Position numbers and translations under genes: made by a program
Source: Candidatus Barnesiella excrementigallinarum
GTDB taxonomy: Bacteria > Bacteroidota > Bacteroidia > Bacteroidales > Barnesiellaceae
DNA: 64,000 nucleotides
Direction: 5' to 3'
Assembly: GCA_019114445.1 (NCBI GenBank)
Contig: DXFL01000006.1
Location: 186,001 to 250,000, forward strand
The notes under the pieces: generated by a model
What the model saw: the letters and a program-made list of their open reading frames with translations, nothing else
The model's database searches: none
What the model was told of the DNA's origin: nothing
Part shown: piece by piece, positions 9,742 through 18,972 of the stretch
How positions within the stretch are numbered: position 1 is the first letter of the stretch
Layout of the letters: each line of letters opens with the position of its first letter

Positions 9742-10485
9742 ATGAAATTCATCGGAATCATTCCGGCCCGTTATGCCTCGACCCGATTCCCCGGGAAGCC
9801 GCTGGCCGACATGAAAGGGAAATACATGATTCAGCGCGTATACGAACAAGCGCACAAAGTGCTCGACAACGTATGTGTCGCCACCGACGACGAACGCATA
9901 TTCAATGCCGTAAAATCGTTCGGAGGAGAAGTTGTGATGACCTCGGCCGAACACCGCAGCGGTACCGACCGTTGTTTCGAAGCCTATACCCGGCTGAACG
10001 GAAACGAAGAGGTGGTTATCAACATTCAGGGCGACGAACCCTTTATTAAACCCGAACAAATCGAGAGCCTCATTGCCTGCTTCGACTCGCCGCAAACCCA
10101 AATAGCCACCCTTGTCCGCCCATTCGAGCCCGCCGAAGGATACGAAGCCCTCGCCAATGTCAACTCGCCCAAAGTAGTGCTCAACGAACGCCACGAAGCA
10201 CTCTATTTCAGCCGCTCGGTCATTCCCTACCTGCGCAACGAGGCACCCGAACAATGGCTCGACAAACACGTTTATTATAAACACATCGGTATGTATGGAT
10301 ACCGGGCCGACATATTGGCTCAGATAACCCGTCTGCCCCAGTCGTCGCTCGAAATCGCCGAATCGCTCGAACAACTCCGCTGGTTGCAAAACGGCTATAC
10401 CATCAAAGTGGGAATCACCACCCAAGAAACCATCGGTATCGATACCCCCGCCGATCTGCAAAAAGCCATATCCCTACTTCCGTAA
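9742..10485 (+). CDS. kdsB: 3-deoxy-manno-octulosonate cytidylyltransferase
   Basis: A 247-residue cytoplasmic enzyme of standard length for KdsB. It activates Kdo with CTP to give CMP-Kdo for the lipopolysaccharide inner core. The N-terminus has the nucleotide-binding signature [14 protein letters not shown]. Downstream are [16 protein letters not shown] and [10 protein letters not shown], all typical of KdsB. The stop codon lies two bases before the start of the M16-like gene, so the pair is translated from one message. It shows that the organism makes Kdo-containing lipid A. Confidence 0.95.
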   Translation: MKFIGIIPARYASTRFPGKPLADMKGKYMIQRVYEQAHKVLDNVCVATDDERIFNAVKSFGGEVVMTSAEHRSGTDRCFEAYTRLNGNEEVVINIQGDEPFIKPEQIESLIACFDSPQTQIATLVRPFEPAEGYEALANVNSPKVVLNERHEALYFSRSVIPYLRNEAPEQWLDKHVYYKHIGMYGYRADILAQITRLPQSSLEIAESLEQLRWLQNGYTIKVGITTQETIGIDTPADLQKAISLLP

Positions 10486-10487
10486 CC

Positions 10488-11810
10488 ATGACATTAAACC
10501 GAACAACACCCCCGCCCACCGGCGAATTCCCGCCGCTATCCCTGCCCCAGCCCGACAAATATTTTTTGTCGAACGGAATCGAAGTATTTGCTTGCAACCG
10601 GGGTGACGAAGATGTATGCCGCATAGACCTTATGTTCGAAGGCGGATACTACGTCGAACAAAAGCCCTCTACTTCGGCCCTCACCCTGCTAATGCTCAAA
10701 GAAGGAGCCGCGGGAAAAAGTTCGGAAGAGATTGCCGAATCGTTCGACTATCACGGTGCATGGCTGCAAACCTCCGCATCGAGCCACCACCTCTACGTCA
10801 CTTTATATACCCTCAACCGGCATCTCGACACCTGTATACCACTCCTCGCCGACATCGTCATTCGACCCGATTTCCCCGAAAAAGAATTTGCCCGGCTCAA
10901 AGAACGGCGTATACAGCAACTGCTCGTTCAAAAAGAGAAAGTCGACACACTCGCCTCCGAAGCCTATCTCGCGGCCCTTTTCGGAGAAGAGCACCCTTAT
11001 GGGCGCGCCATCACCCCCCGCTTCATCGACAACGTGACTTGCGACGACCTCCGCAACTATCACAAGCAGTACATACAACCGGACAAATGCCGTATCTTCA
11101 TCGCCGGCAAAATAACCCAAGCGCTACTCGACAACCTCGAAAAACATTTTGCCCAATCGTGGCCAACGGCAACCGGCTCGACCGGACAAACCGCCATCTA
11201 TCCCATACAACGCTCCTACAACCGCCTCATTTTCGTCCATAAAGAAAATGCCCTGCAATCGGGCATACGCATGGGATTACCTACCATTGGACGAGAAGAG
11301 CCACATTTCTTTGCCCTCAAACTTCTTTGCACCATACTGGGCGGGTACTTCGGCAGCCGGCTCATGTCGAACATTCGCGAAGAAAAAGGCTACACCTACG
11401 GCATAACCTCCTCCCTCGCAGCCCTGCGATACGGCAGCTACCTTGTCATATCCACCCAAACCGGCACCGAATTTACACAACCGCTCATCGACGAAGTCTT
11501 TGTCGAGATAGACCAGCTGAGAAACGAGCTTGTAAGCAACGACGAACTCACCGTCGTGAAAAATTACCTGCGCGGCGAGATGGCCCGTACGCTCGACTCC
11601 CCCTTCTCCATTACCGACTACTACCTGTCGTTAACCGCCAATAACCTATCCACAGAATACTTTGCCCGGCAAGACCAAGCCATACGCCGGCTTACTGCCG
11701 ACAACCTGCTGGACGTAGCTCAAAAATACCTCTGCCCCGAACAATTCTATATTGTCGTCGCAGGCGACAGAAATAAAATTCCACCCATTACCCTTCCCGA
11801 TAAAGAATAA
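10488..11810 (+). CDS. M16-like peptidase homologue lacking the zinc motif
   Basis: A 440-residue protein with the paired alpha/beta domains of M16 (insulinase/processing peptidase) proteins and no signal peptide. At the place of the catalytic HxxEH the sequence reads TLLMLKEG, so no zinc site is present. The second half keeps the Arg/Tyr region found in non-catalytic partners (NIREEKGYTYGITSSL). In M16B peptidases an HxxEH subunit often pairs with an Arg/Tyr subunit; here only the second type is present. It is either a partner for a catalytic subunit encoded elsewhere or has a different function. It is translationally coupled to kdsB. Confidence 0.8.
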   Translation: MTLNRTTPPPTGEFPPLSLPQPDKYFLSNGIEVFACNRGDEDVCRIDLMFEGGYYVEQKPSTSALTLLMLKEGAAGKSSEEIAESFDYHGAWLQTSASSHHLYVTLYTLNRHLDTCIPLLADIVIRPDFPEKEFARLKERRIQQLLVQKEKVDTLASEAYLAALFGEEHPYGRAITPRFIDNVTCDDLRNYHKQYIQPDKCRIFIAGKITQALLDNLEKHFAQSWPTATGSTGQTAIYPIQRSYNRLIFVHKENALQSGIRMGLPTIGREEPHFFALKLLCTILGGYFGSRLMSNIREEKGYTYGITSSLAALRYGSYLVISTQTGTEFTQPLIDEVFVEIDQLRNELVSNDELTVVKNYLRGEMARTLDSPFSITDYYLSLTANNLSTEYFARQDQAIRRLTADNLLDVAQKYLCPEQFYIVVAGDRNKIPPITLPDKE

Positions 11811-11917
11811 AAAAATCATATTATACGAAACAACCGCACAACCATAATAGGAACCTGTCCATAAACAAAAACAACCGGTATATCCAAAAATTAAGTAAAA
11901 ACATATTTTGATAATTA

Positions 11918-11948
11918 TTTCGAAATGCTTCATTTTTTTATAATTTTG
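11918..11948 (+). promoter_or_regulatory. promoter of the ECF/SusCD locus
   Basis: TTTC at 11918-11921, a 19-base spacer and TAATTTTG at 11941-11948. The -7 box is perfect and the -33 box has one mismatch. The ATG of the sigma gene follows at 11979. Confidence 0.6.
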
Positions 11949-11978
11949 TCCGAGTTAATATAAAAAAACGAGCAGTTC

Positions 11979-12536
11979 ATGGCTGAAAATCGTGATTTCC
12001 ATAGCATCTTTAATGATACTTTTTCTCAACGGGATCGCTTCATTCGGTTTGCTCTATGCTACGTAATAAATAAGGAGATAGCCGAAGATATAGTCATGGA
12101 CTCGTTCATGTATTTTTGGGAAAATCGAGACAAAATAGAAACCGAGAAAAATTTAGGCGCATACATTTTGATAATCATCAAACACAAATGTCTAGATTAC
12201 CTCAAACAGCAAAAAATCCACAAAGAGGTACAAAACAACATATACACCGATTCCTTGTGGGATTTAAACATGAGTATCTCTACCCTCGAAGCATTCGACC
12301 CATACAAAGTATTTTCGCCCGATTATCAGGAAATGGTGCAAGCCGCATTCTCAAAACTGCCCGAAAAGACAAAAAAGATATTCATGTTGAGCCGAATAGA
12401 AAACCTCTCGTACGAAGAGATCGCCCAAAAATCGGGACTCTCGGTCAAAAGTATCGAATACCACATCTCCAAAGCCTTGAAAATTCTACGAAAAGAGCTC
12501 AAAGAGTTTTTTCCCACTATTTTTTTATTTCTCTAA
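11979..12536 (+). CDS. ECF sigma factor of the SusCD locus
   Basis: A 185-residue sigma factor of the large Bacteroidales ECF family found next to FecR and SusC genes. Region 2 includes IAEDIVMDSFMYFWENRDKI (about residues 31-50) and LGAYILIIIKHKCLDYLKQQ (about 57-76). Region 4 includes YEEIAQKSGLSVKSIEYHI (about 146-164). It should direct transcription of the downstream SusCD operon when released from the FecR protein at 12594, which begins 57 bases later. Signal input is expected from the STN domain of the SusC at 13655. Confidence 0.9.
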   Translation: MAENRDFHSIFNDTFSQRDRFIRFALCYVINKEIAEDIVMDSFMYFWENRDKIETEKNLGAYILIIIKHKCLDYLKQQKIHKEVQNNIYTDSLWDLNMSISTLEAFDPYKVFSPDYQEMVQAAFSKLPEKTKKIFMLSRIENLSYEEIAQKSGLSVKSIEYHISKALKILRKELKEFFPTIFLFL

Positions 12537-12593
12537 TTTAGGGTTTCGGCTGTTTCGATCGCTATATAAATAGCATTCAAATTCGAAACAGCT

Positions 12594-13514
12594 ATGAACA
12601 AAGATATTTTATATAAATATTTCAGCCACCAAACAACCCCCCAAGAAAGCGCTTATGTACGTTCCTGGGTAGACGAATCGAGTGAAAACCTCAAAGAGTT
12701 TATGGCCGAGCGCGCTCTATTCGACGCCATAACCCTCCTCGACAATTCAACGATACACACCAAACAAAACCCGGCAAAACGTATACTGCTATCGGCATCG
12801 AAAGTGGCAGCCATTGCCATCATCACTTTGGCAATCTCCTTCGTCGTCCGCCACATTTGGTTCCCGACCGAAATTCCCATGCAAGAAATTTCGGTACCCA
12901 TAGGACAACAACTGAACATAACACTCACCGACGGAACAAATATTTGGCTCAATTCCAATACGAAATTAAAATATCCCGCCTTGTTCAATGGCAAGGAACG
13001 TAACGTCGAAATCGACGGCGAAGGATATTTCAGAGTAGCCAAAAATGCCGATATGCCTTTCAAAGTAAAAACAACAGAAGGCGAAATAGAAGTATTGGGA
13101 ACGACTTTCAACATAGAATCCTACTCCTCTGAAAAAAATTTCAACGCAGCCCTGTTGGAAGGCTCGATAAAAATTACCAGAGACAATAAAAAATACTGCC
13201 TCACTCCCGGACAAGCTGCAAAAATAGGTCAAAACGGAGAGCTGCTGATTACGCACATCGACGACTATGATGCATTCCGCTGGACCGAAGGAATTATCAG
13301 TTTGAAAAACGACAGTTTCGACATGATTATGAAAAAATTCGAAAAATACTATGGAATAGATATCTCCATCGAACGACCCGACTTAAAAGAAATTGCCTAC
13401 TCCGGGAAATTCTATCTCTCCGACGGTATAGAATATGCACTAAAAGTGTTGCAACACGACATAAATTTCAAATTCAATCGAGACCAAGAGAATCATATTA
13501 TCCATATTAAATAA
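12594..13514 (+). CDS. FecR-type anti-sigma factor
   Basis: A 306-residue protein. An N-terminal cytoplasmic sigma-binding part (about 1-62) is followed by a single membrane helix (about 66-86, VAAIAIITLAISFVVRHIW), then a periplasmic FecR domain (about 95-210, including LTDGTNIWLNSNTKLKYP) and a C-terminal DUF4974 domain (about 240-306). It holds the sigma factor from 11979 inactive until the SusC partner contacts its periplasmic domain. Gene order and domain set are those of a standard Bacteroidales trans-envelope switch. Confidence 0.92.
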   Translation: MNKDILYKYFSHQTTPQESAYVRSWVDESSENLKEFMAERALFDAITLLDNSTIHTKQNPAKRILLSASKVAAIAIITLAISFVVRHIWFPTEIPMQEISVPIGQQLNITLTDGTNIWLNSNTKLKYPALFNGKERNVEIDGEGYFRVAKNADMPFKVKTTEGEIEVLGTTFNIESYSSEKNFNAALLEGSIKITRDNKKYCLTPGQAAKIGQNGELLITHIDDYDAFRWTEGIISLKNDSFDMIMKKFEKYYGIDISIERPDLKEIAYSGKFYLSDGIEYALKVLQHDINFKFNRDQENHIIHIK

Positions 13515-13654
13515 CAATTAAACAGCTACTGCCTATGACAAAATCCAACAAGTAAACACACAAAAGCCGAGATGCCCGAAAAACACAATTACATCTTCGA
13601 CTGGAACCTTAAACCGAACCATATTTATATTTAATCTTAAAGATCTATTAGGAC

Positions 13655-16600
13655 ATGAACAAAAACACAGAAGGTAAGCCAACAATACCTCCATCAAAAA
13701 CCTTACTCTTAAAGATCACAAGCTTAGTACTTTTTATGGTACTATCATGTACTTTAACGACCAAAGCAGAGAATAGTCAAATCAAGTCTGAGAACGTAAC
13801 ACTTTCCATCGTTTCAAAACCAACTCAGACCGTATTAACCGAGATCGAACGCCAAACCGGGTATTTATTCATGGTCAACTCCAATGTCGACACACAAAGA
13901 ATAGTTAGTCTCAAAGCCGAAAACAAACCTGTAAAAGAGATTCTCAATCAACTATTTTCCGGGACCGGCGTCCACTATGCGTTTGAAGGACGGCACATTA
14001 TCTTGTCCAAAAACGAATCTATGACCCAAAAAGCCGATTTACAATCGACAACCAAACGAACAATTACCGGAACAATTACCGATGAAGATGGGAATCCTCT
14101 TATCGGTGCATCTGTTCGTATTCAAGGAGAAGGAACCGGAGTGATCTCCAACATGGAAGGGAAATACTCCATTACGGGGAAAATTGCCGAAAGCTCCGTA
14201 TTGGAAGTGAACTATATCGGAATGACTCCCAAGAAAGCAAAAATAGGTACCCGAAACAAAATAGATTTCATTCTAAACTCTAACACCGAAGCTCTCGACG
14301 AAGTAGTAGTCGTAGGATACGGTACCCAAAAGAAAATAAACCTGACCGGAGCCGTCAGCACCATCGATGCATCGAAACAACTCGAAGCCCGACCCATTAC
14401 CGACGTGGCCCGAGGCTTGCAAGGCTCGGCACCCGGTCTTACGGTACGTACCTCTACCGGCGAAATGGGCACCGATCCCACCATGAAAATCCGTGGTATG
14501 ATAGGATCGGTCAACGGATCTTCGGCGCCCCTGATTTTGGTAGATAATGTAGAATGCAACAGTTTGCAAAACATCAACCCCGAAGACGTAGAGAGTATCT
14601 CTATCCTGAAAGACGCAGCTTCGTCGTCTATCTACGGTGTGAAAGCCGCCTTCGGTGTGATATTGGTAACTACCAAAAAAGCGAAAAAGGGAGAAAAATT
14701 CTCGATAAATTACAGCAACAACTTCTCTTGGAAAAGAGCCACCGTAACCCCCGAAATCGTAGAAACATGGGAAGGTGCCGAAATGTCGTGGGCTGCCGGA
14801 TTACGCTCCAACCCCAACCTCTCGGAACAAACCAACTCCTGTTATCTGAGCTGGAACCTCGAATCGATCGAACGTATGAAAGAGTGGGAACGCGTTTACG
14901 GCGGGATGAACCTAAGCCCCGAAATGGTATTGGGACGAGACTTCGATATCATCGACGGTAAAATGTATTTCTACCGCAGCTTCGACGCCGGAGACGAATT
15001 TATCAAGAAAAATTCGTTCCAACAGAATCACAACATCTCGGTATCCGGTTCTTCGGGAAACACGGCCTACAATTTAAGCCTCGGTTATTTAGGGTCCGAA
15101 GGTATCATCAAAGTGAACACCGACCAATACGACCGATATAATGTTTCGTTCGGAACAAACTCTACCTTGAACAAATATGTCGACGTTCGGTCCAAACTAT
15201 TATACACACGATACGAATACGAAACACCCTACAATTTCGGACCTTCTTCGTCGTACGACGAATGGTACTACCTTTACCGCTGGCCCAAAATGATGCCGTA
15301 CGGGACATATCAAGGAATCCCCTTCCACAACGTCGTTACCGAAATCAGCCAAGCCAACATGAACAAAAAGTCCAACAACTATGCCCGCATATCGTTGGGA
15401 ACAACCGTTCATATCATACCTAAGCTCGATTTCGAAGCCGATTACACCTTCACTCATGTAAGCCGGTACACTCAAACCAATGGCGGTAAAGTGAGCGGTT
15501 GGAACTTCTGGGGCGGCTCGGGCATGAAGAACGAAGTTTGGACCGCAGCCTCGCACGACAAAGCTGTCAGAGCTACCGATATGAGCGATTTCCATGTATT
15601 AAATGCCTTGTTCCGGTACAACACCCGATTGGGGAAACACTCCATAGGCGCTATTGCCGGTACGAACATCGAGTTTTATGAAAACTACGGCAACACATCG
15701 GAACGCCGCGAGTTGCTGTTGAACAACCACCCCGAAATCTCGCTCGCCAACGGCGACCAATTCGCATCGGCCTATCATGCACACGAAGCCCGTGTAGGTT
15801 ACTTTGCCCGTATTAACTACACCTATAAGGATCGGTATCTGCTCGAAATCAACGGTCGCGTAGACGGTTCGTCCAACTTCCCCGCCGACCAATTATGGGG
15901 ATTCTTCCCCTCGGCATCGGCCGGTTGGATCGTATCCGAAGAGAGCTTCATGCAAGTGTTCAAACCCTATTTAAGCACCTTGAAACTGCGTGGTTCTTGG
16001 GGTCAGATAGGTAACCAAGATGTAGGCAGCAATGTATTCCTCCCGATTCTATCGCCTACCACCACGACTTGGATCATTGGAACGACAGGCGAACGCTCAT
16101 TCGGGCTACCGAGAGCCATTGCCGACGGTTTTACATGGGAAACCATCACCACCACCGATTTGGGTATCGACACCCGGTTCTTCGACAACCGGCTCGGAAT
16201 CACATTCGACTGGTTTGAACGTAAAAATACCGACATGATTACCAGCGGCGAAACATTGCCCTCGACATTCGGACAAACTCCGCCCATGCGCAACTTCGGC
16301 GAACTCACCACAAAAGGTTGGGAATTAGCCGTCGACTTCCACCACCGCTTTGCCAACGGATTGGGATTATCGGTTAACGCCTATATCTCCGACTCAAAAA
16401 CGAAATATACCAAGATCAACTCCAACTCGCGAGCCATCAGCGGAATTTACGAAGGCAAAGAGTATGGCGAGATTTGGGGATTCGAAACCGATCGCTTCTT
16501 CACCGAAGAGGACTTTGAAACCGCGCCCGACGGAAAACTCGTATTAAAAAGCGATATACCCTCGCAAAGCTACTACGAAACCAACGGTTGGTTCTTCTAC

Positions 16601-17215
16601 GGCCCCGGCGATATTAAATACAAAGACCTCGACAACAGCGGTGATATTACACCGGGCGACAATACCGTAGACAATCCGGGTGACCAAAAGCGTATCGGTA
16701 ATTCTACCCCGCGCTACGAATACGGAGCCCGTTTGGATATGGACTGGAAAGGTTTCGATTTGAGCGTATTCATTCAAGGTGTAGGAAAACGCGAATTCTG
16801 GGGAAGCGGTTCGATCGTTATTCCGGGATTCAACTACATGGAAGCATGGTATACCCACCAACTGGACTATTGGACCCCCGATAACCGCGATGCATTCTAT
16901 CCTGCTATCAGCAATACCGGACAATCCAACAAGACCCAAAACTTCCTGCCTCAAACCAAATATTTGTTGAACATGGCTTATTGCCGGCTCAAAAACGTAA
17001 CCGTAGGTTACACCTTCCCCGACAAATGGATGAAGAAACTGAGAATCAACAAACTGAGGCTGTATGTATCCTTAGAGAACCTGTTCGAGATAGACCATTT
17101 GGGCGATATACCCATCGACCCCGAAACCCTTACAACCACGGGCGACGGTAACTATATCGGACGTTCCTATCCCTATTCGAGAAATACCTCATTTGGGTTG
17201 CAATTAACTTTCTAA
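13655..17215 (+). CDS. SusC/RagA TonB-dependent transporter with STN signalling domain
   Basis: A 1186-residue outer-membrane transporter. After the signal peptide (to about 38) come a secretin/TonB N-terminal (STN) domain (about 48-118), which marks transducers that signal to FecR proteins; a carboxypeptidase-regulatory-like domain (about 135-208); the Ton box EVVVVGYGTQ (216-225); the plug; and a 22-stranded barrel ending in FGLQLTF. It should import fragments captured by the SusD partner 17 bases downstream, driven by TonB. No substrate can be read from the sequence; the neighbouring amidases and DigH-type hydrolase suggest peptidoglycan-derived glycans (inference). Confidence 0.95.
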   Translation: MNKNTEGKPTIPPSKTLLLKITSLVLFMVLSCTLTTKAENSQIKSENVTLSIVSKPTQTVLTEIERQTGYLFMVNSNVDTQRIVSLKAENKPVKEILNQLFSGTGVHYAFEGRHIILSKNESMTQKADLQSTTKRTITGTITDEDGNPLIGASVRIQGEGTGVISNMEGKYSITGKIAESSVLEVNYIGMTPKKAKIGTRNKIDFILNSNTEALDEVVVVGYGTQKKINLTGAVSTIDASKQLEARPITDVARGLQGSAPGLTVRTSTGEMGTDPTMKIRGMIGSVNGSSAPLILVDNVECNSLQNINPEDVESISILKDAASSSIYGVKAAFGVILVTTKKAKKGEKFSINYSNNFSWKRATVTPEIVETWEGAEMSWAAGLRSNPNLSEQTNSCYLSWNLESIERMKEWERVYGGMNLSPEMVLGRDFDIIDGKMYFYRSFDAGDEFIKKNSFQQNHNISVSGSSGNTAYNLSLGYLGSEGIIKVNTDQYDRYNVSFGTNSTLNKYVDVRSKLLYTRYEYETPYNFGPSSSYDEWYYLYRWPKMMPYGTYQGIPFHNVVTEISQANMNKKSNNYARISLGTTVHIIPKLDFEADYTFTHVSRYTQTNGGKVSGWNFWGGSGMKNEVWTAASHDKAVRATDMSDFHVLNALFRYNTRLGKHSIGAIAGTNIEFYENYGNTSERRELLLNNHPEISLANGDQFASAYHAHEARVGYFARINYTYKDRYLLEINGRVDGSSNFPADQLWGFFPSASAGWIVSEESFMQVFKPYLSTLKLRGSWGQIGNQDVGSNVFLPILSPTTTTWIIGTTGERSFGLPRAIADGFTWETITTTDLGIDTRFFDNRLGITFDWFERKNTDMITSGETLPSTFGQTPPMRNFGELTTKGWELAVDFHHRFANGLGLSVNAYISDSKTKYTKINSNSRAISGIYEGKEYGEIWGFETDRFFTEEDFETAPDGKLVLKSDIPSQSYYETNGWFFYGPGDIKYKDLDNSGDITPGDNTVDNPGDQKRIGNSTPRYEYGARLDMDWKGFDLSVFIQGVGKREFWGSGSIVIPGFNYMEAWYTHQLDYWTPDNRDAFYPAISNTGQSNKTQNFLPQTKYLLNMAYCRLKNVTVGYTFPDKWMKKLRINKLRLYVSLENLFEIDHLGDIPIDPETLTTTGDGNYIGRSYPYSRNTSFGLQLTF

Positions 17216-17232
17216 CCTGAAAACTACACATT

Positions 17233-18951
17233 ATGAAAACATATAGATTTTTATTATTATCAACCATTATACTGGCAGCCACAACATCTTGTCAGGATTT
17301 TCTCGATCGTCCTCCCTACGATTCCATTTCCGACACAGAATATTGGCAAACCGAAGACCATATCCGCAGTTATTCCTACGGATTCTACCCCACATTCTTC
17401 AACGGATACGGCACATCCGGGTTGATTGGAGGCAGTTCGTTCGGGAACGGCGATACTTTCAACGACGACATTGCTTGGAACGTGCAAGGAGAATTTACTC
17501 CTATACGAATCCCCGACTCGGACAGTGGCTGGGATTTCAGCGTAATCCGCAAAGCCAACTACATGATCGAGAAAATTCAGGAAGTTCCCGGGCTATCCGA
17601 AGAGGCTCTCAACCACTGGATGGGAATCGGACGTTTCTTCAGGGGCATTCAATATGCCAACTTGGTATTCGCCTACGGCGATGTGCCCTGGTACGACAAA
17701 CGGCTGGAAACTTCGGATCGCGCCGAAATGTTCAAAGATCGCGATCCCCGTTCGTTAGTGGTTAAAAACATTATGGAAGACTTTAACTTCGCCTTGAAGA
17801 ATGTACGGACCAGCGACGGCGAATTGACCATCAACCGATATGTCGTAGGAGCAATGGTTTCGCGCCTCATGCTGCGGGAAGGTACATTCTTGAAATACCA
17901 TAACATCGACGCCAACTTGGCCAAAGAGTGTTTGGAACTCTCGCGCGACGCTTCGCTCGTGGTTATGGAAGGGAACTTCTCCGTATCGGATGACTACAAC
18001 GCCCTCTTCTCGTCGGACGACCTGATGTCGAACACCGAGGTTATCTTCTATCGCAAATACCTGTCGGGAATCCTCATGCACTGTGTTCTCACCTATAACA
18101 ATGCCGAGGCTCAAACCGGTGCCAACCGAGCACTTATGGAGGCTTATCTCACCGACGAAGGTCTGCCTGTCCACCTCGACGCCAACTGGAATCCCAAAAC
18201 CGCCACAGAATTTTTCAGCAACCGGGATCCGCGATTGAACGCTACCTTCCGAGAGAAATTCTACATACGGGGCGAAGACTGTACCCCGTTCAACTACTCG
18301 ACCTCGGGATACTCCATGCGCAAATTTATGGACGACTCGCAATCGAGCAGCAACGACCAAAAATTCCGTGGGGCAAACAACGAGACCGACTGTCCACTCC
18401 TCCGCTTGGGCGAAGTCCTGCTGAACTATGCCGAGGCTCGGTACGAATTGGGTGAGCTCACTCAAATCGACCTCGACAACTCCATCAATCTGTTACGCAG
18501 CCGCAAAGGCATGACCATTCCCAAACTGGAAATGGTTGGCGAATCGCCCGCGGTCAACGGGACGGTTTACGACGATCCCCGTCGCGACCCCGACGTTCCC
18601 AGCCTGTTGTGGGAAATCCGTCGCGAACGTCGCGTAGAACTATGTTTCGAAGGACTTCGTTACAACGACTTGAAACGATGGAAAAAACTGGACTATATGT
18701 GTAACGAAACAAATCCCGACATTCGGTACGGTGCCTATATCCGTTACAGCGACTACCCGAAGGCCAACCGCACAGAAGTAGCTATCGACGGTGGTGCCGA
18801 AGAGGGATTTATCCTCTGTAACCGTGGAACCGCCCGTAAAGCGCCCACCGACAAAAACTACATAAAGCCTGTTCCCAAAGATCAAATCCAGCTTTATAAA
18901 GACAACGGTTACACACTGAGCCAAACCAAAGAATGGGCGAACGAAGAATAA
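17233..18951 (+). CDS. SusD/RagB outer-membrane lipoprotein
   Basis: A 572-residue lipoprotein with the lipobox ending at Cys20 (TTSC) followed by QDFLDRPP, the usual SusD opening. TPR-like helices in the first two thirds and the C-terminal segment with LRSRKG and ERRVELCFEGLRYNDLKRWK are diagnostic of the SusD/RagB family. It forms the lid over the SusC barrel on the cell surface and captures the ligand. It overlaps in operon spacing with the lipoprotein gene 21 bases downstream. Confidence 0.95.
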   Translation: MKTYRFLLLSTIILAATTSCQDFLDRPPYDSISDTEYWQTEDHIRSYSYGFYPTFFNGYGTSGLIGGSSFGNGDTFNDDIAWNVQGEFTPIRIPDSDSGWDFSVIRKANYMIEKIQEVPGLSEEALNHWMGIGRFFRGIQYANLVFAYGDVPWYDKRLETSDRAEMFKDRDPRSLVVKNIMEDFNFALKNVRTSDGELTINRYVVGAMVSRLMLREGTFLKYHNIDANLAKECLELSRDASLVVMEGNFSVSDDYNALFSSDDLMSNTEVIFYRKYLSGILMHCVLTYNNAEAQTGANRALMEAYLTDEGLPVHLDANWNPKTATEFFSNRDPRLNATFREKFYIRGEDCTPFNYSTSGYSMRKFMDDSQSSSNDQKFRGANNETDCPLLRLGEVLLNYAEARYELGELTQIDLDNSINLLRSRKGMTIPKLEMVGESPAVNGTVYDDPRRDPDVPSLLWEIRRERRVELCFEGLRYNDLKRWKKLDYMCNETNPDIRYGAYIRYSDYPKANRTEVAIDGGAEEGFILCNRGTARKAPTDKNYIKPVPKDQIQLYKDNGYTLSQTKEWANEE

Positions 18952-18972
18952 CTCATTAAAACAAATACTACG

